From an uncultured Roseovarius sp. (lineage in GTDB: Bacteria; Pseudomonadota; Alphaproteobacteria; Rhodobacterales; Rhodobacteraceae): 64,000 bases of DNA. A model generated the notes under the pieces. The model did not search any database. It had not been told where the DNA came from and saw only the letters and a program-made list of their open reading frames with translations. Below are positions 1 to 8,890 of this stretch, piece by piece (position 1 is the stretch's first letter; every line of letters begins with the position of its first letter). The DNA is taken from assembly GCF_947259555.1 (NCBI RefSeq), contig NZ_CAMYMD010000109.1, forward strand, positions 1 through 64,000, given 5' to 3'. The translations under genes were made by a program, and so were the position numbers.

Positions 1-161
1 CGCGTGCGGCGGCGCCGGCGCTCTTGCCTCTGTGGGAGGCCGGGCCTGTCCTGCGCGCGGCGACGCGGCACCCGGCATCGGTCACCGAAGGCACGCTCGA
101 CCCGGCCCCGGCGCGCAGCAGGCTGATGCTGATGCTTCGGGCGATGTCGGGACGGTGGTAG
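1..161 (+). CDS. C-terminal fragment of an unidentified protein, possibly squalene/phytoene synthase-like
   Basis: An open frame enters the window from the left (codons in frame from base 3) and stops at TAG 159-161. About 52 residues are visible, rich in Ala, Arg and Leu, ending in RAMSGRW. The mix of short Leu/Arg helices and a terminal GRW reminds me of C-termini of squalene/phytoene synthase-family proteins in Rhodobacteraceae, but this is from memory and weak. It converges on the TetR gene, with only five bases between the two stops. No start or conserved catalytic motif lies in the window, so the function is not established. Confidence 0.4.
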   Translation, partial: RAAAPALLPLWEAGPVLRAATRHPASVTEGTLDPAPARSRLMLMLRAMSGRW

Positions 162-166
162 GGCAC

Positions 167-727
167 TCAGCCGACGAGGCTGCGCACCTGCGCAAGGATC
201 GCGGGAATCGACGGGCTGTCTTTATTGGCGCGCCGCACCACCATCAGGCCGATCAGCAGTCCCTGTAACACCTTGGCGGTTCCGATCGTGTCGGTCGGCG
301 GGGTCTCGCTTTGCGCGAGGCATACGGCGAAGAATGCCTCGACCTTGCCCATGCTGGCATCGACCATTGCCGCAACTTCTGGGTCATGTGGGGCGAGTTC
401 CATGGCGGAATTGATCATCAGACAACCGCCTGGCATCTGCGAATTGCCCTCTGCCGCGACATCGAATGCCGCGAGGATCGCATCTGTTGGGCTGCGCTCA
501 TGGAGGAGCTGCTCAAGAAAACCGGTGCGGTAGGTGTCGTCGTAATGCCGCAGCGCGCGCAGGAAGAGGGCACGCTTGTTGCCGAAGCCCGCATAGAGGC
601 TGCCACGGTTGAGGCCGGTCGCGGCGGTGAGGTTGGCCATCGACGTGCCCTGGTAGCCATGCGTCCAAAAGGCGATCATCGCCGCCTCGAGCACCTTGGC
701 TTCGTCATATGTCTTTTCCCAAGGCAT
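167..727 (-). CDS. TetR/AcrR family transcriptional regulator
   Basis: A 186-residue protein with the usual TetR length. The N-terminal helix-turn-helix spans about residues 12-57 and contains GYQGTSMANL followed by GLNRGSLYAGFGNK, the classic recognition-helix region. The C-terminal half is an all-helical ligand domain that cannot be assigned a ligand. I chose the ATG at 727 (MPWEKTYDEAK), because homologues of this subtype typically start MPWEK; a longer frame to 781 adds Arg-rich sequence unlike a protein start. Its promoter region (728-988) holds an imperfect palindrome that may be its own operator. The convergent neighbour on the left and the oxidoreductase genes behind it give no clear target. 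Confidence 0.85.
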   Translation of the reverse strand: MPWEKTYDEAKVLEAAMIAFWTHGYQGTSMANLTAATGLNRGSLYAGFGNKRALFLRALRHYDDTYRTGFLEQLLHERSPTDAILAAFDVAAEGNSQMPGGCLMINSAMELAPHDPEVAAMVDASMGKVEAFFAVCLAQSETPPTDTIGTAKVLQGLLIGLMVVRRANKDSPSIPAILAQVRSLVG

Positions 728-988
728 GATCGCTCCGACTGCGCTGCAGGTCCTTGGCCGGTGACCGCGGCGGACCCGCAATCAGGGCTCACGTCACCCC
801 CGACACCCTGAACAAGACTGAGTAATGGGCCTTGCACAAGGTGTCGGGTAAGACAAGGGCCGTCATCTGCTGGAGCAGTCCGACCGTCCCGGATCTTAAC
901 GCAAGTGATGGCGCGAGAGCGCTTCTTGTTGTAGGCGCGTTTGGAACGATCGGTCAAATAACAAAACCGTGGAAGTTGCGTGAACCAA
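728..988. promoter_or_regulatory. Intergenic region with inverted repeat (799-848) and palindrome (941-957)
   Basis: No gene is visible in these 261 bases. Two structures are. CCCGACACC (799-807) is perfectly complementary to GGTGTCGGG (840-848), giving a 9-bp stem around a 32-base loop. TTGGAACGATCGGTCAA (941-957) is an imperfect palindrome centred on CGATCG. Read on the minus strand its TTGACC arm is a reasonable -35 element, with a weak TACAAC-like -10 18 bases later, pointing towards the TetR gene. An autorepressor site overlapping the -35 is plausible but inferred. Confidence 0.35.
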
Positions 989-1939
989 CTATGGGTGGTG
1001 TTCGGGTGACGGCGGCAATCCGGGCGTGCCTGCGACATCGGGGTTCTGGTACACGTGGCGCGCCTTGATCGCAGTCGAGGTCTCGCGGCTGCCGTCATGG
1101 CTCCAGCCCGGGGGCATGACGCAATAGTTGAGCCGCTCGCGCCAAGTCAGCCCCGGCTGCGTGGCATCATGGTAAATGCCGACCCATTCGTGAAAGGCAA
1201 CGCGGATCGGGTTGAATGTGCCTAAGTTGTGAACGAGCCCGTAATCGACCTTCTCCTCGTCCATCTCTGGCACAAAAGTGCCGAACAGCTTGTCCCAGAC
1301 GATGAACACCCCCGCATAGTTGCAATCGAGATAGCGCGGGTTGCGCCCGTGATGGACGCGGTGATGCGAGGGTGTGTTCATCACGGCCTCGAACCAGCGG
1401 GGCATCTTGCCGATGGCCTCGGTATGGATCCAGAACTGGTAGATCAGGTTGAGCCCGCCGACGAACAGCACCATGGCGGGGTGAAAGCCCAGCAAGATCA
1501 GCGGCGTGCGCACCACCATCATGAAGGTGAAGGTGCCGGTCCATGTCTGGCGCAGCGCCGTGGTCAGGTTGTAGTGCTGCGAGGAATGGTGATTGACATG
1601 GGAGGCCCAGACCCAGCGGATGCGGTGGCCAAACCGGTGCACCCAGTAATAGCGCAGATCGTCCAGCACGAAGCAGAGCGCGATGACACCGAAGGAGGTG
1701 CCGAGATCAATCGGTGTAATCTCCCACAGCAGCACGAAAAAGCCATAGGCGACGAAGCCCAGCAAGATGCCGGAGGCCACGTTGCCCGCCCCCATCATGA
1801 GCGAGGTGAGCGCGTCGCGCGTCTCGTAGCGCCCGCCACGGCCCTTGATGACGATCCACAGCAGTTCGGCGAGGATGGCGGCGATGAAGAGCGGCACCGC
1901 CCAGTTCACCACGTCGGGAAAGGCGGTCATATCGGTCAT
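989..1939 (-). CDS. Sterol desaturase / fatty acid hydroxylase family protein
   Basis: A 316-residue integral membrane di-iron enzyme. The three histidine boxes of the fatty acid hydroxylase superfamily are visible: HRFGH (101-105), HVNHH (114-118) and SHHRVHH (191-197). Several hydrophobic segments lie before and between them. The family inserts oxygen into, or desaturates, lipid substrates (sterols, fatty acids, carotenoids, ornithine lipids); the substrate here cannot be read from sequence. The start is the ATG at 1939, which overlaps the upstream gene's stop as ATGA and has AAGGAGA a few bases upstream. The upstream 130-residue membrane protein is therefore probably co-translated. Confidence 0.88.
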   Translation of the reverse strand: MTDMTAFPDVVNWAVPLFIAAILAELLWIVIKGRGGRYETRDALTSLMMGAGNVASGILLGFVAYGFFVLLWEITPIDLGTSFGVIALCFVLDDLRYYWVHRFGHRIRWVWASHVNHHSSQHYNLTTALRQTWTGTFTFMMVVRTPLILLGFHPAMVLFVGGLNLIYQFWIHTEAIGKMPRWFEAVMNTPSHHRVHHGRNPRYLDCNYAGVFIVWDKLFGTFVPEMDEEKVDYGLVHNLGTFNPIRVAFHEWVGIYHDATQPGLTWRERLNYCVMPPGWSHDGSRETSTAIKARHVYQNPDVAGTPGLPPSPEHHP

Positions 1940-2328
1940 GCGGTCTCCTTCAGCGCGTCTTGCCACGCGGCGGCCTCGTCTGGATCAAGACTGAGGTGAA
2001 TGCGCGGCGCGGTATAGTCGGGCAGGTCGAGCCGCAGCCCGGTCTTGGTCCGGCGTGTCCGCGCGCCGGTGAGGTAGCGCGCGGTGGTATCCGCGCCCAT
2101 CGGCCAGACCACGCCGCGCCCGGTCTCGGTCTCGATCAGGGCGGCGGAGTGGTCTTGGCAGAGCGTCACATACCGGGGAGCATCGCCCGGAAACTCGCGC
2201 AGCCATGCCGCCCTTGCCGCCACCTGGTCCGGCAGTGTCGCGCGGCGCGAGAGGCCAAGCATATGCAGCAGCACCGCGATGCACGCGATACCCAGAACGA
2301 CCATTGGCAACAGGATGCTCAGTGGCAT
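1936..2328 (-). CDS. Small membrane protein, unknown function
   Basis: A 130-residue protein with an N-terminal hydrophobic segment (residues about 2-22, MPLSILLPMVVLGIACIAVL) followed by a soluble, probably cytoplasmic domain with a Trp-Pro-Met-Gly stretch. I do not recognise the family. The start at 2328 is supported by a purine-rich AGGGAGGGG just upstream; the frame stays open to 2478 without a better signal. It precedes the sterol-desaturase-family gene with an ATGA overlap, so the two are almost certainly one transcription unit. Confidence 0.7.
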   Translation of the reverse strand: MPLSILLPMVVLGIACIAVLLHMLGLSRRATLPDQVAARAAWLREFPGDAPRYVTLCQDHSAALIETETGRGVVWPMGADTTARYLTGARTRRTKTGLRLDLPDYTAPRIHLSLDPDEAAAWQDALKETA

Positions 2329-2387
2329 GGTCCCCTCCCTTCTTGCTGGATTTAGCCAAAGGCCGGGCGCGTTTGTCAAAGGTGGCG

Positions 2388-3278
2388 TTACGTCACCGGT
2401 GCGCGGCGGCGCCCCTCGCGCCAGACCAGAAGGCCCGCGCCGCAGAGCACGACGGTCGCGCCGGTGACCGAGACCCAATCCGGCCAGACCCCGAAGATCA
2501 CCCCGTCATAGAGCGCCGCAAAGACCAGCGCGGTGTAAAAGAACGGCGCCACATAACTTGCATCGCCGCGCGCCATGGCGTTGACGAAACAGGCTTGCGC
2601 AAGGGCCATCAACAGCCCGATACCGACCAGGGCGGCCCATTGTGCGGCTGTGGGCGCGGCCCAGACCCAGATCACTGCGAAGGTCGCTAGCCCCAGGCCG
2701 ATGGCGTTGTTGATCAGCAGGATCTGCCACGGTCCTTCGCGCCCCGAGAGGCGCTTGATATAGATGAGTTCGGCCCCCATACAGACTGCGGCACCAAGTG
2801 CGAGCAATGCGCCGGTCTCGATCACGCCGCCGCCGGGGCGGGTCAGGATCGCTGCCCCGGCAAGGGCAATGACGGCGGCACCCCAGCGCAGACGCCCGAC
2901 CTTTTCGCCCAAAAGCGGGATGGCGAGCATCATCGCGAAAACCGGGCTGAGAAAGCTGATCGCGGTGGCATCCGACAGTGGAATGAAGGCTGCGGCGGCG
3001 AACATCAGCGTGACCCCGCCCCAACCGAGACCCGAGCGTTTCACATGGGTGATCAGGTCGGGCCGGGTGAACACCGGCCGCACAAGGCCGACCGTGACCG
3101 CGATGGCCAGAAAGGCGAAGAGAAAGCGCCCGTGGCTGACCTGTAGCGCATGCAGCGGGGGCCCGAGCGTGTCGGTCCCCAATGCCTTGGCGAGCAGTGT
3201 CGTGCCTGCCAGCAAGGCGGCGGCCAGAAGCGTCAGCAGGGCGGCAAGGCCGGGATTGGGGGCGCGGGGGATGAACAT
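2388..3278 (-). CDS. DMT superfamily transporter (two EamA domains)
   Basis: A protein of about 296 residues with ten hydrophobic segments arranged as two EamA repeats, the normal length for this drug/metabolite transporter family in the inner membrane. A conserved-looking GEKVGRLRWGAAVIALAGA stretch ends the first repeat. The substrate is not predictable. The frame is open to an ATG at 3371, but that adds an Arg/Gln-rich leader; the ATG at 3278 (MFIPRAPNPG) gives the usual family length, although neither start has a strong ribosome binding site. It lies 59 bases upstream of the small membrane gene on the same strand. Confidence 0.82.
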   Translation of the reverse strand: MFIPRAPNPGLAALLTLLAAALLAGTTLLAKALGTDTLGPPLHALQVSHGRFLFAFLAIAVTVGLVRPVFTRPDLITHVKRSGLGWGGVTLMFAAAAFIPLSDATAISFLSPVFAMMLAIPLLGEKVGRLRWGAAVIALAGAAILTRPGGGVIETGALLALGAAVCMGAELIYIKRLSGREGPWQILLINNAIGLGLATFAVIWVWAAPTAAQWAALVGIGLLMALAQACFVNAMARGDASYVAPFFYTALVFAALYDGVIFGVWPDWVSVTGATVVLCGAGLLVWREGRRRAPVT

Positions 3279-3594
3279 GCGCGCAGCTTTGACCCGCTGC
3301 GCAAGGCGCTGCAAGCCGGAATGGCTCCGCCACGCGCGCCGGCACCCAATCCGCTGGCGTGGTTGCCGCATGATTTCGCTTTCTTTCAGTCGCGAAACCG
3401 GCTAACCGCATGCCATGATCACCAGCGCGACATATACCCAGACCCGACGCCGACGCACCCGCGTCTGACGTCCCGTCCCCTCGTGATCCCGGCGCAGTGT
3501 GCGCCAGTTCTCCCAAATGCCCAAATACCCAAACGATTGACTTGGCCCCGCCCTTGCGGCACTCAAAGGGCCTCTTGTTGACAAGGAACCTGCC
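3279..3594. other. Intergenic region between divergent DMT transporter and argD
   Basis: About 316 bases with no convincing gene. A 64-codon minus-strand frame (3402-3596) is biased by a repeated sequence and has no ribosome binding site. Positions 3507-3528, read on the minus strand, are GTATTTGGGCATTTGGGAGA followed by AC; a near copy lies at 7312-7332 upstream of birA. A TTGACT at 3537-3542 could be the argD -35, but no good -10 follows at 16-18 bases. If the transporter starts at 3371 the region is shorter. Confidence 0.4.
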
Positions 3595-4770
3595 ATGATC
3601 CCGTCGATCCTGCCGACTTATAACCGCGCGCCGCTCTCGTTCGTCAAAGGCGAGGGCGCCTGGCTGATCGAGGCCGATGGGCGCCGCTTTCTCGATCTCG
3701 GCGCCGGGATCGCGGTCAATGCCATGGGCCACGCGCATCCTGCGCTGGTGGCGGCGCTGACCGAACAGGCGGGCAAGCTGTGGCATACCTCGAACCTCTA
3801 CCAGATCCCTGCGCAGCAGGAGCTGGCCGACCGTCTGGTCGAGGCGACGTTTGCCGATACGGTGTTCTTCACCAATTCCGGCACCGAGGCCTGCGAGCTG
3901 GCGGTCAAGATGGCGCGCAAGTTCTTCTACGATGCAGGCCAGCCGGAGCGGACCGATATCATCGCCTTCGAGGGCGCGTTTCATGGCCGCTCCTCGGCGG
4001 GCATCGCCGCTGCGGGATCGGAGAAGATGACCAAGGGCTTCGGGCCGCTTTTGCCCGGCTTCAAACATGTGCCCTGGGGCGACCACGACGCATTCAAGGC
4101 GGCCATCGACGACACGACCGCCGCGATCCTGATCGAGCCTGTGCAGGGTGAGGGCGGCATTCGCCCGCTGCCCGATCAATGCCTCAAGGGGCTGCGCGAC
4201 CTTTGTGACGAGCGCGGCATCCTGCTGATCCTCGATGAGGTGCAGTGCGGGGTGGGGCGCACGGGGCGGCTCTTCGCGCATGAGTGGGCGGGTGTTGCGC
4301 CCGATATCATGATGGTCGCCAAGGGCATCGGCGGCGGTTTTCCCCTGGGCGCGGTTCTGGCCACGGAACGCGCCGCTGCGGGGATGGGCGCGGGTACCCA
4401 TGGCTCGACCTATGGCGGCAATCCGCTGGGCTGTGCCGTGGGTTGTGCTGTGATGGCGCATGTCGCCACGCCCGAATTCCTCGGCGAGGTCAACCGCAAG
4501 GCCGGGCTGATGCGGCAGCGTCTGGAGGGGCTGGTCGCGGCGCATCCTGATGTCTTTACCGGCGTTCGGGGGCTGGGGCTGATGCTGGGGCTGGAATGCA
4601 AGGCCGTCAACACCGATGTGGTCAAGGCAGGCTATGACGCGCTGGTCGCCACGGTGCCTGCTGCCGATAACGTGATCCGCCTGCTGCCGCCGCTCACCAT
4701 CACTGACGATGAAATCGCCGAGGCGGTCACCCGTCTCGACGCCGCCGCCACCGCCTTGAAAACCGCCTGA
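3595..4770 (+). CDS. argD: Acetylornithine/succinyldiaminopimelate aminotransferase
   Basis: A 391-residue PLP-dependent class III aminotransferase. It makes N-acetylornithine from the semialdehyde in arginine synthesis and may also serve lysine synthesis. Features seen: the N-terminal YNRAPLSFVKGEGAWL typical of ArgD, FFTNSGTEA for phosphate binding, LILDEVQCGVGRTG with the cofactor-contacting Asp, and AKGIGGGFPLGAV in which Lys243 should form the Schiff base. The start at 3595 follows AAGGA with good spacing. It sits directly before argF in the same direction, as in many alphaproteobacteria, so the pair is an arginine operon. Confidence 0.93.
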   Translation: MIPSILPTYNRAPLSFVKGEGAWLIEADGRRFLDLGAGIAVNAMGHAHPALVAALTEQAGKLWHTSNLYQIPAQQELADRLVEATFADTVFFTNSGTEACELAVKMARKFFYDAGQPERTDIIAFEGAFHGRSSAGIAAAGSEKMTKGFGPLLPGFKHVPWGDHDAFKAAIDDTTAAILIEPVQGEGGIRPLPDQCLKGLRDLCDERGILLILDEVQCGVGRTGRLFAHEWAGVAPDIMMVAKGIGGGFPLGAVLATERAAAGMGAGTHGSTYGGNPLGCAVGCAVMAHVATPEFLGEVNRKAGLMRQRLEGLVAAHPDVFTGVRGLGLMLGLECKAVNTDVVKAGYDALVATVPAADNVIRLLPPLTITDDEIAEAVTRLDAAATALKTA

Positions 4771-4771
4771 T

Positions 4772-4818
4772 CTTCTTCTGGCCCGAAATATCCCGGGGGT
4801 GTGGGGGCTGGCCCCCAC
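4772..4818. repeat. Intergenic palindromic element between argD and argF
   Basis: GTGGGGGC and GCCCCCAC (4801-4808 and 4811-4818) form a perfect 8-bp stem with a two-base loop. On the minus strand it is followed by CCCCCGGGATATTTCGGGCC and then AGAAGAAG. A similar layout (GC hairpins, then CCGAGGTATT and CCAGATGAAG) occurs at 21127-21188, so this looks like a dispersed element. It lies between argD and argF and could modulate readthrough. Confidence 0.5.
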
Positions 4819-4848
4819 ATGGACCCGATTGCAAAAGCGAACACTGAC

Positions 4849-5775
4849 ATGACCCATTTCCTCGACATCCACAAAACCGATCCGGCCGAGTTGCGGGCGA
4901 TCATAGATCAGGCGCGCCAGATGAAAGACGCGCGCAATGGTCACCCGCGCGGCACGCCCGATGCCGAACAGCCGCTGGCAGGGCGGATGGTGGCGCTCAT
5001 TTTCGAGAAGCCCTCGACGCGCACGCGGGTGTCGTTCGACGTGGGGGTGCGGCAGATGGGCGGGCAGACGATGGTTCTGTCGGGCACTGACATGCAGTTG
5101 GGCCATGGCGAGACGATTGCCGACACCGCGCGGGTGCTGTCGCGCTATGTCGATATGATCATGATCCGCACCTTCGACGAGTCGGTGCTGCTGGAGATGG
5201 CCGAATACTCCGATGTGCCGGTGATCAATGGGCTGACCGATCGCACCCATCCGTGCCAGATCATGGCCGATATCCTGACCTATGAGGAGCATCGCGGGCC
5301 GATCACCGGCAAGAAGGTGGTCTGGTCGGGCGACGGCAACAATGTCTGCGCGTCCTTTCTGCATGCCGCCGGGCAGTTCGGGTTTGACTTGACCTTTACC
5401 GGGCCGATGCAGCTCGATCCGGAGCCGGAATTCATCGGTGTCGCGCGCAAGGCGGGCAGCACGATCACCATCGAGCGCGACCCTGCCAAGGCGGTCGAGG
5501 GCGCCGATCTGATTGTGACAGACACATGGGTCAGCATGCATGACAGCCAATCCACCAAGGAGCGCCGCCACAACATGCTGCGGCCCTATCAGGTCAATGA
5601 CAGGCTGATGGCGCAGGCGAAACCCGATGCGCTGTTCATGCATTGCCTGCCCGCGCATCGCGGCGAGGAGGTGACGTCGGATGTGATGGACGGCCCGTCC
5701 TCGGTGATTTTTGACGAGGCCGAGAACCGCCTGCATGCGCAAAAGGCGATCATGCGCTGGACGCTCGGGGTGTGA
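4849..5775 (+). CDS. argF: Ornithine carbamoyltransferase
   Basis: A 308-residue enzyme that joins ornithine and carbamoyl phosphate to citrulline in the cytoplasm. The carbamoyl phosphate motif STRTR is at 56-60, HPCQ at 134-137 and the ornithine-loop [11 protein letters not shown] from 265, all intact. Length is normal. The frame is open back to 4801, but those codons translate a palindromic element; the ATG at 4849 ([11 protein letters not shown]) matches the family N-terminus. Co-directional with argD, 78 bases downstream. Confidence 0.95.
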   Translation: MTHFLDIHKTDPAELRAIIDQARQMKDARNGHPRGTPDAEQPLAGRMVALIFEKPSTRTRVSFDVGVRQMGGQTMVLSGTDMQLGHGETIADTARVLSRYVDMIMIRTFDESVLLEMAEYSDVPVINGLTDRTHPCQIMADILTYEEHRGPITGKKVVWSGDGNNVCASFLHAAGQFGFDLTFTGPMQLDPEPEFIGVARKAGSTITIERDPAKAVEGADLIVTDTWVSMHDSQSTKERRHNMLRPYQVNDRLMAQAKPDALFMHCLPAHRGEEVTSDVMDGPSSVIFDEAENRLHAQKAIMRWTLGV

Positions 5776-5802
5776 GGCGGGGCGTGACGGGGCGTGACGC
5801 GA

Positions 5803-5830
5803 GATCCTCCGGTCGAGCCGGAGGATGACG
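5803..5830. repeat. Dispersed palindrome, copy 1
   Basis: ATCCTCCGG (5804-5812) and CCGGAGGAT (5818-5826) are perfect complements around a TCGAG loop, followed by GACG. The same design recurs at 32341-32368 with a compensating base-pair change inside the stem. It lies just after argF and upstream of gnd. The covarying stem suggests a mobile or structured intergenic repeat rather than chance. Confidence 0.65.
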
Positions 5831-5899
5831 TTGGCCTTGTGCTGTCGTCGCCCTCGGGCGTAGCCTGAGCCACGGACGATGGCGATAGCAGGGGGTGGC

Positions 5900-7300
5900 A
5901 TGGGCAAGGCGCAGATCGGGGTCTACGGGCTTGGCACCATGGGCAGCGCGCTGGCGCTCAACATGGCAGAGCACGGCGTTGACGTGGCCGTGACCAACCG
6001 CGAGGCCGACTGGATCGCGCCCTTCATGACTGAGGCGGGCGATCTGGCGGCGCGTCTGCATCCGCATGAGGAACTGGCCGCGTTCGTCGCGGCCCTCGCC
6101 ACCCCGCGTGTCATATTGTTCATGATCCCCTCGGGGGCGCCTATGGACGCGATGCTGGAGCAGATCATGCCGCTGCTGGCCCCCGGCGACACGGTGATCG
6201 ACGGCGGCAATGCCGATTTTCATGCGACCCGTCGCCGGGCCGCCGCGCTGGCCAAGCAGGATCTGCATTTCGTCGGCATGGGCGTTTCGGGCGGCGAGGC
6301 GGGGGCGCGGCATGGCCCGTCGATGATGGTCGGCGGCAGCGCGCATAGCTGGCGGCAGGTGCACCCCATCCTCACAGCCATCGCGGCGCGCTACGAGGAC
6401 AGCCCCTGCGTAGCGCATCTTGGCCCCGACGGGGCCGGGCATTTCGTCAAGACCGTGCATAACGGCATCGAGTATGCCGACATGCAGGTGATCGCCGAAA
6501 TCTACAGCCTGCTGCGCAACGGGCTGGCGCTGCCGCCTGCCGAGATCGGCGCGCTGTTCGAGGCATGGAATGCCGGGCCGCTGCGGTCGTATCTGGTGGA
6601 GATCACCGCCAAGCTGTTGACCTATGCCGATCCCGAGACCGGCCATCCGATGGTCGACGTGATCAAGGATGCCGCCGGTCAAAAGGGCACCGGGCGCTGG
6701 AGCGTGATCGAGGCGCTGCGAATGGGGCAATCCGCGAGCATGCTCGAGGCTGCCGTGGGCGCGCGCAGCTGGTCCTCGGAGAAGGAGACGCGGCAAGCGG
6801 CGGAGGCGGTTCTTGGCGGCGCGGTTGGCGCGATCGAGGCCAGCCCTGATGTTCTGGCCGAGGCGTTTCTGGCGGCGCGCATCCTAGCCCATGCGCAGGG
6901 GTTTCGGGTGCTGGCGTCGGCGTCGGAGGAGTACGACTGGTCGCTGGATTTCGGCAGTATCGCGCGGATCTGGCGGGCGGGGTGTATCATCCGCTCGGCG
7001 CTTCTGGACGAGATCGCCATCGCCTTTGAGGGCGATCTGCCGGAGGGTCAGCTGATCCTCGATCCTGGTCTGGCGCAGACCCTTGCGCGCTGTGTGCCGG
7101 CGCTGCGGCAGGTCGTGGGCAGCGCTGTGCATGGCGGGCATCCTGTGCCCGCGCTGAGCGCCGGGCTGGCGTGGTATGACAGCATGCGATTGGGCCATGG
7201 CAGCGCCAACATGATCCAGGCGCAGCGCGACATGTTCGGGCATCACGGGTTCGAGCGGCTGGGGCAGGCGGGGCTGCATCACGGGCCGTGGTGGGACTGA
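5900..7300 (+). CDS. gnd: 6-phosphogluconate dehydrogenase, decarboxylating
   Basis: A 466-residue enzyme of the oxidative pentose phosphate pathway, converting 6-phosphogluconate to ribulose 5-phosphate, CO2 and NADPH. The Rossmann GLGTMG lies near residue 10, the family signature region MGVSGGEAGARHGPSMM near 130, and the catalytic stretch HFVKTVHNGIEY near 185; the all-helical C-terminal half ends in a Trp-rich tail as usual. The ATG at 5900 is preceded by a G-rich AGGGGG; the frame runs seven codons further upstream without a signal. Confidence 0.93.
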   Translation: MGKAQIGVYGLGTMGSALALNMAEHGVDVAVTNREADWIAPFMTEAGDLAARLHPHEELAAFVAALATPRVILFMIPSGAPMDAMLEQIMPLLAPGDTVIDGGNADFHATRRRAAALAKQDLHFVGMGVSGGEAGARHGPSMMVGGSAHSWRQVHPILTAIAARYEDSPCVAHLGPDGAGHFVKTVHNGIEYADMQVIAEIYSLLRNGLALPPAEIGALFEAWNAGPLRSYLVEITAKLLTYADPETGHPMVDVIKDAAGQKGTGRWSVIEALRMGQSASMLEAAVGARSWSSEKETRQAAEAVLGGAVGAIEASPDVLAEAFLAARILAHAQGFRVLASASEEYDWSLDFGSIARIWRAGCIIRSALLDEIAIAFEGDLPEGQLILDPGLAQTLARCVPALRQVVGSAVHGGHPVPALSAGLAWYDSMRLGHGSANMIQAQRDMFGHHGFERLGQAGLHHGPWWD

Positions 7301-7311
7301 CGGCACGCGGC

Positions 7312-7339
7312 GTATTTGAGTATTTGGAGAACAGTGAAG
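7312..7339. repeat. Dispersed GTATTTGxGTATTTGG element upstream of birA
   Basis: GTATTTGAGTATTTGGAGAA followed by CAGTGAAG fills most of the 39-base gap between gnd and birA. It closely matches the minus-strand reading of 3507-3528. It ends right before the birA ATG, so its last bases (GTGAAG) must serve as a weak ribosome binding site. Confidence 0.45.
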
Positions 7340-8098
7340 ATGGATCACGCAACGAGCTGGCCTGTGGGGTATGGACGTCGGATCCTGGACGTGACCGACA
7401 GTACCAATGCAGAAGCCGCGCGCATCGCGTCGCATCTGGCCGGGCCAGAATGGATCATGGCGCGGTCGCAGACTGCGGCACGCGGGCGACGGGGCCGGCC
7501 TTGGGTGAACCCGGAAGGCAATTTTGCGGCCACCCTTGTCATGCGTCCGACCGAGAGCCCGGACCGTGTGGCGCTTCGGTCGTTCGTGGCGGCGCTTGCG
7601 CTGGATGAGGCGCTTGTGGCGGCAACCGGGCGCGCCGAGGCGTTCGCGCTCAAATGGCCCAATGACGTCCTTTTGAACGGCGGCAAGCTGGCGGGGATTT
7701 TGCTCGAGAGTGCGGGCTCGGCAGGCGGGCTGAGCCATTTCGCGATCGGTATCGGGGTAAACCTGCGCGCCGCCCCGGACGTGGCAGAGATCGAGACGGG
7801 CGCGGTGCGCCCGGTGTCGCTCATGTCGGAGACCGGGATTGCCATCGGGCCCGAGGATTTTCTTGACCTCCTGGCCCCGGCCTACGCCCGGCTGGAAGCG
7901 CAATTCGTGGCCTACGGGTTTACGCCGATCCGCAATGCCTGGCTGGCGCGGGCGGCGCGATTGGGCGAGGTCATCACGGCGCGGACCTCGCGCGACAGCC
8001 ACGAGGGAACGTTCGAGACGGTGGACGAGGCGGGTAATCTCGTTTTAATGACCGCGCGCGGGCGGCAGGCGATCCCTGCCGCCGAAGTATTCTTTTGA
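7340..8098 (+). CDS. birA: Biotin--[acetyl-CoA-carboxylase] ligase
   Basis: A 252-residue monofunctional biotin protein ligase with no N-terminal DNA-binding domain, so it should not act as a repressor. The adenylate-binding loop is ARGRRGRPW (47-55) and the catalytic KWPNDVL begins at 105. It attaches biotin to carboxylase carrier domains; the likely substrates include MccA, encoded later in this window. The start is the ATG at 7340; an earlier ATG in the same frame lies inside a repeated intergenic element. It precedes coaX by 15 bases and is the head of birA-coaX-rnj. Confidence 0.92.
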   Translation: MDHATSWPVGYGRRILDVTDSTNAEAARIASHLAGPEWIMARSQTAARGRRGRPWVNPEGNFAATLVMRPTESPDRVALRSFVAALALDEALVAATGRAEAFALKWPNDVLLNGGKLAGILLESAGSAGGLSHFAIGIGVNLRAAPDVAEIETGAVRPVSLMSETGIAIGPEDFLDLLAPAYARLEAQFVAYGFTPIRNAWLARAARLGEVITARTSRDSHEGTFETVDEAGNLVLMTARGRQAIPAAEVFF

Positions 8099-8113
8099 CG
8101 AAAGGCGTGGCGG

Positions 8114-8884
8114 ATGCTCCTCGCGATTGACTGCGGCAACACAAACACGGTTTTCTCGATCTGGGACGGTGAGACGTTTCTATGTACGCTTCGCACCTCG
8201 ACCGAGCATCAGCGCACGGCGGATCAGTATTTCGTCTGGTTCTCGACCCTGCTGGAGCATTATGGGCTGAGGCCCGATATCTCTGGTGTCATCATCAGCT
8301 CGACCGTGCCGCGCGTGGTGTTCAACCTCCGGGTCTTTTCCGACCGCTATTTCAATTGCCGCCCGCTGGTGGTGGGCAAGCCTGAATGCCGCCTGCCGGT
8401 CGATGTGCGGGTGGATGCGGGCACGCAGGTGGGGCCGGACCGTTTGGTGAATACGGTCGCGGGCTATGATCTATATGGCGGTGATCTCATCATCGTGGAT
8501 TTTGGCACCGCCACGACGTTTGACGTGGTCGACAGCGACGGCGCCTATATCGGCGGGGTGATCGCGCCGGGCGTGAACCTGTCGCTTCAGGCGCTCCATG
8601 AGGCGGCGGCGGCGCTGCCGCATATCGATGTGACCAAGCCGGACCGCGTGATCGGCACCAATACGGTCGATTGCATGAAATCGGGTGTGTTCTGGGGTTA
8701 TGTCGGTTTGATTGATGGGATATGTCACCGCGTAAAGGCCGAACATGGCCGCGCCATGACGGTGATCGCAACAGGTGGGCTGGCACCGTTATTCCAGCAA
8801 GGGACGGACATGTTCGACATGTTCGAGGACAATCTGACGATGCACGGGCTGACCGTGATATTCGAGACCAACAAGGAGGGCTGA
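8114..8884 (+). CDS. coaX: Type III pantothenate kinase
   Basis: A 256-residue kinase that performs the first step of coenzyme A synthesis. It carries the N-terminal DCGNTN phosphate loop (6-11), DXRVDAGTQVGPDR-type pantothenate region around 100, VDFGTATTFD near 128 and GGVIAPGV after it, all diagnostic of CoaX rather than CoaA. AAAGGCG precedes the start. It lies between birA and rnj with very short spacers. Confidence 0.95.
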   Translation: MLLAIDCGNTNTVFSIWDGETFLCTLRTSTEHQRTADQYFVWFSTLLEHYGLRPDISGVIISSTVPRVVFNLRVFSDRYFNCRPLVVGKPECRLPVDVRVDAGTQVGPDRLVNTVAGYDLYGGDLIIVDFGTATTFDVVDSDGAYIGGVIAPGVNLSLQALHEAAAALPHIDVTKPDRVIGTNTVDCMKSGVFWGYVGLIDGICHRVKAEHGRAMTVIATGGLAPLFQQGTDMFDMFEDNLTMHGLTVIFETNKEG

Positions 8885-8890
8885 CGCCCC

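Noticed and set aside
3402-3596. Minus-strand 64-codon frame upstream of argD
   Set aside because: It translates a dispersed GTATTT element and has no ribosome binding site.
2506-5907. 1133-codon open frame on the minus strand
   Set aside because: It is antisense to argD and argF, which have intact catalytic motifs; long antisense frames are expected in GC-rich DNA. It is a shadow.
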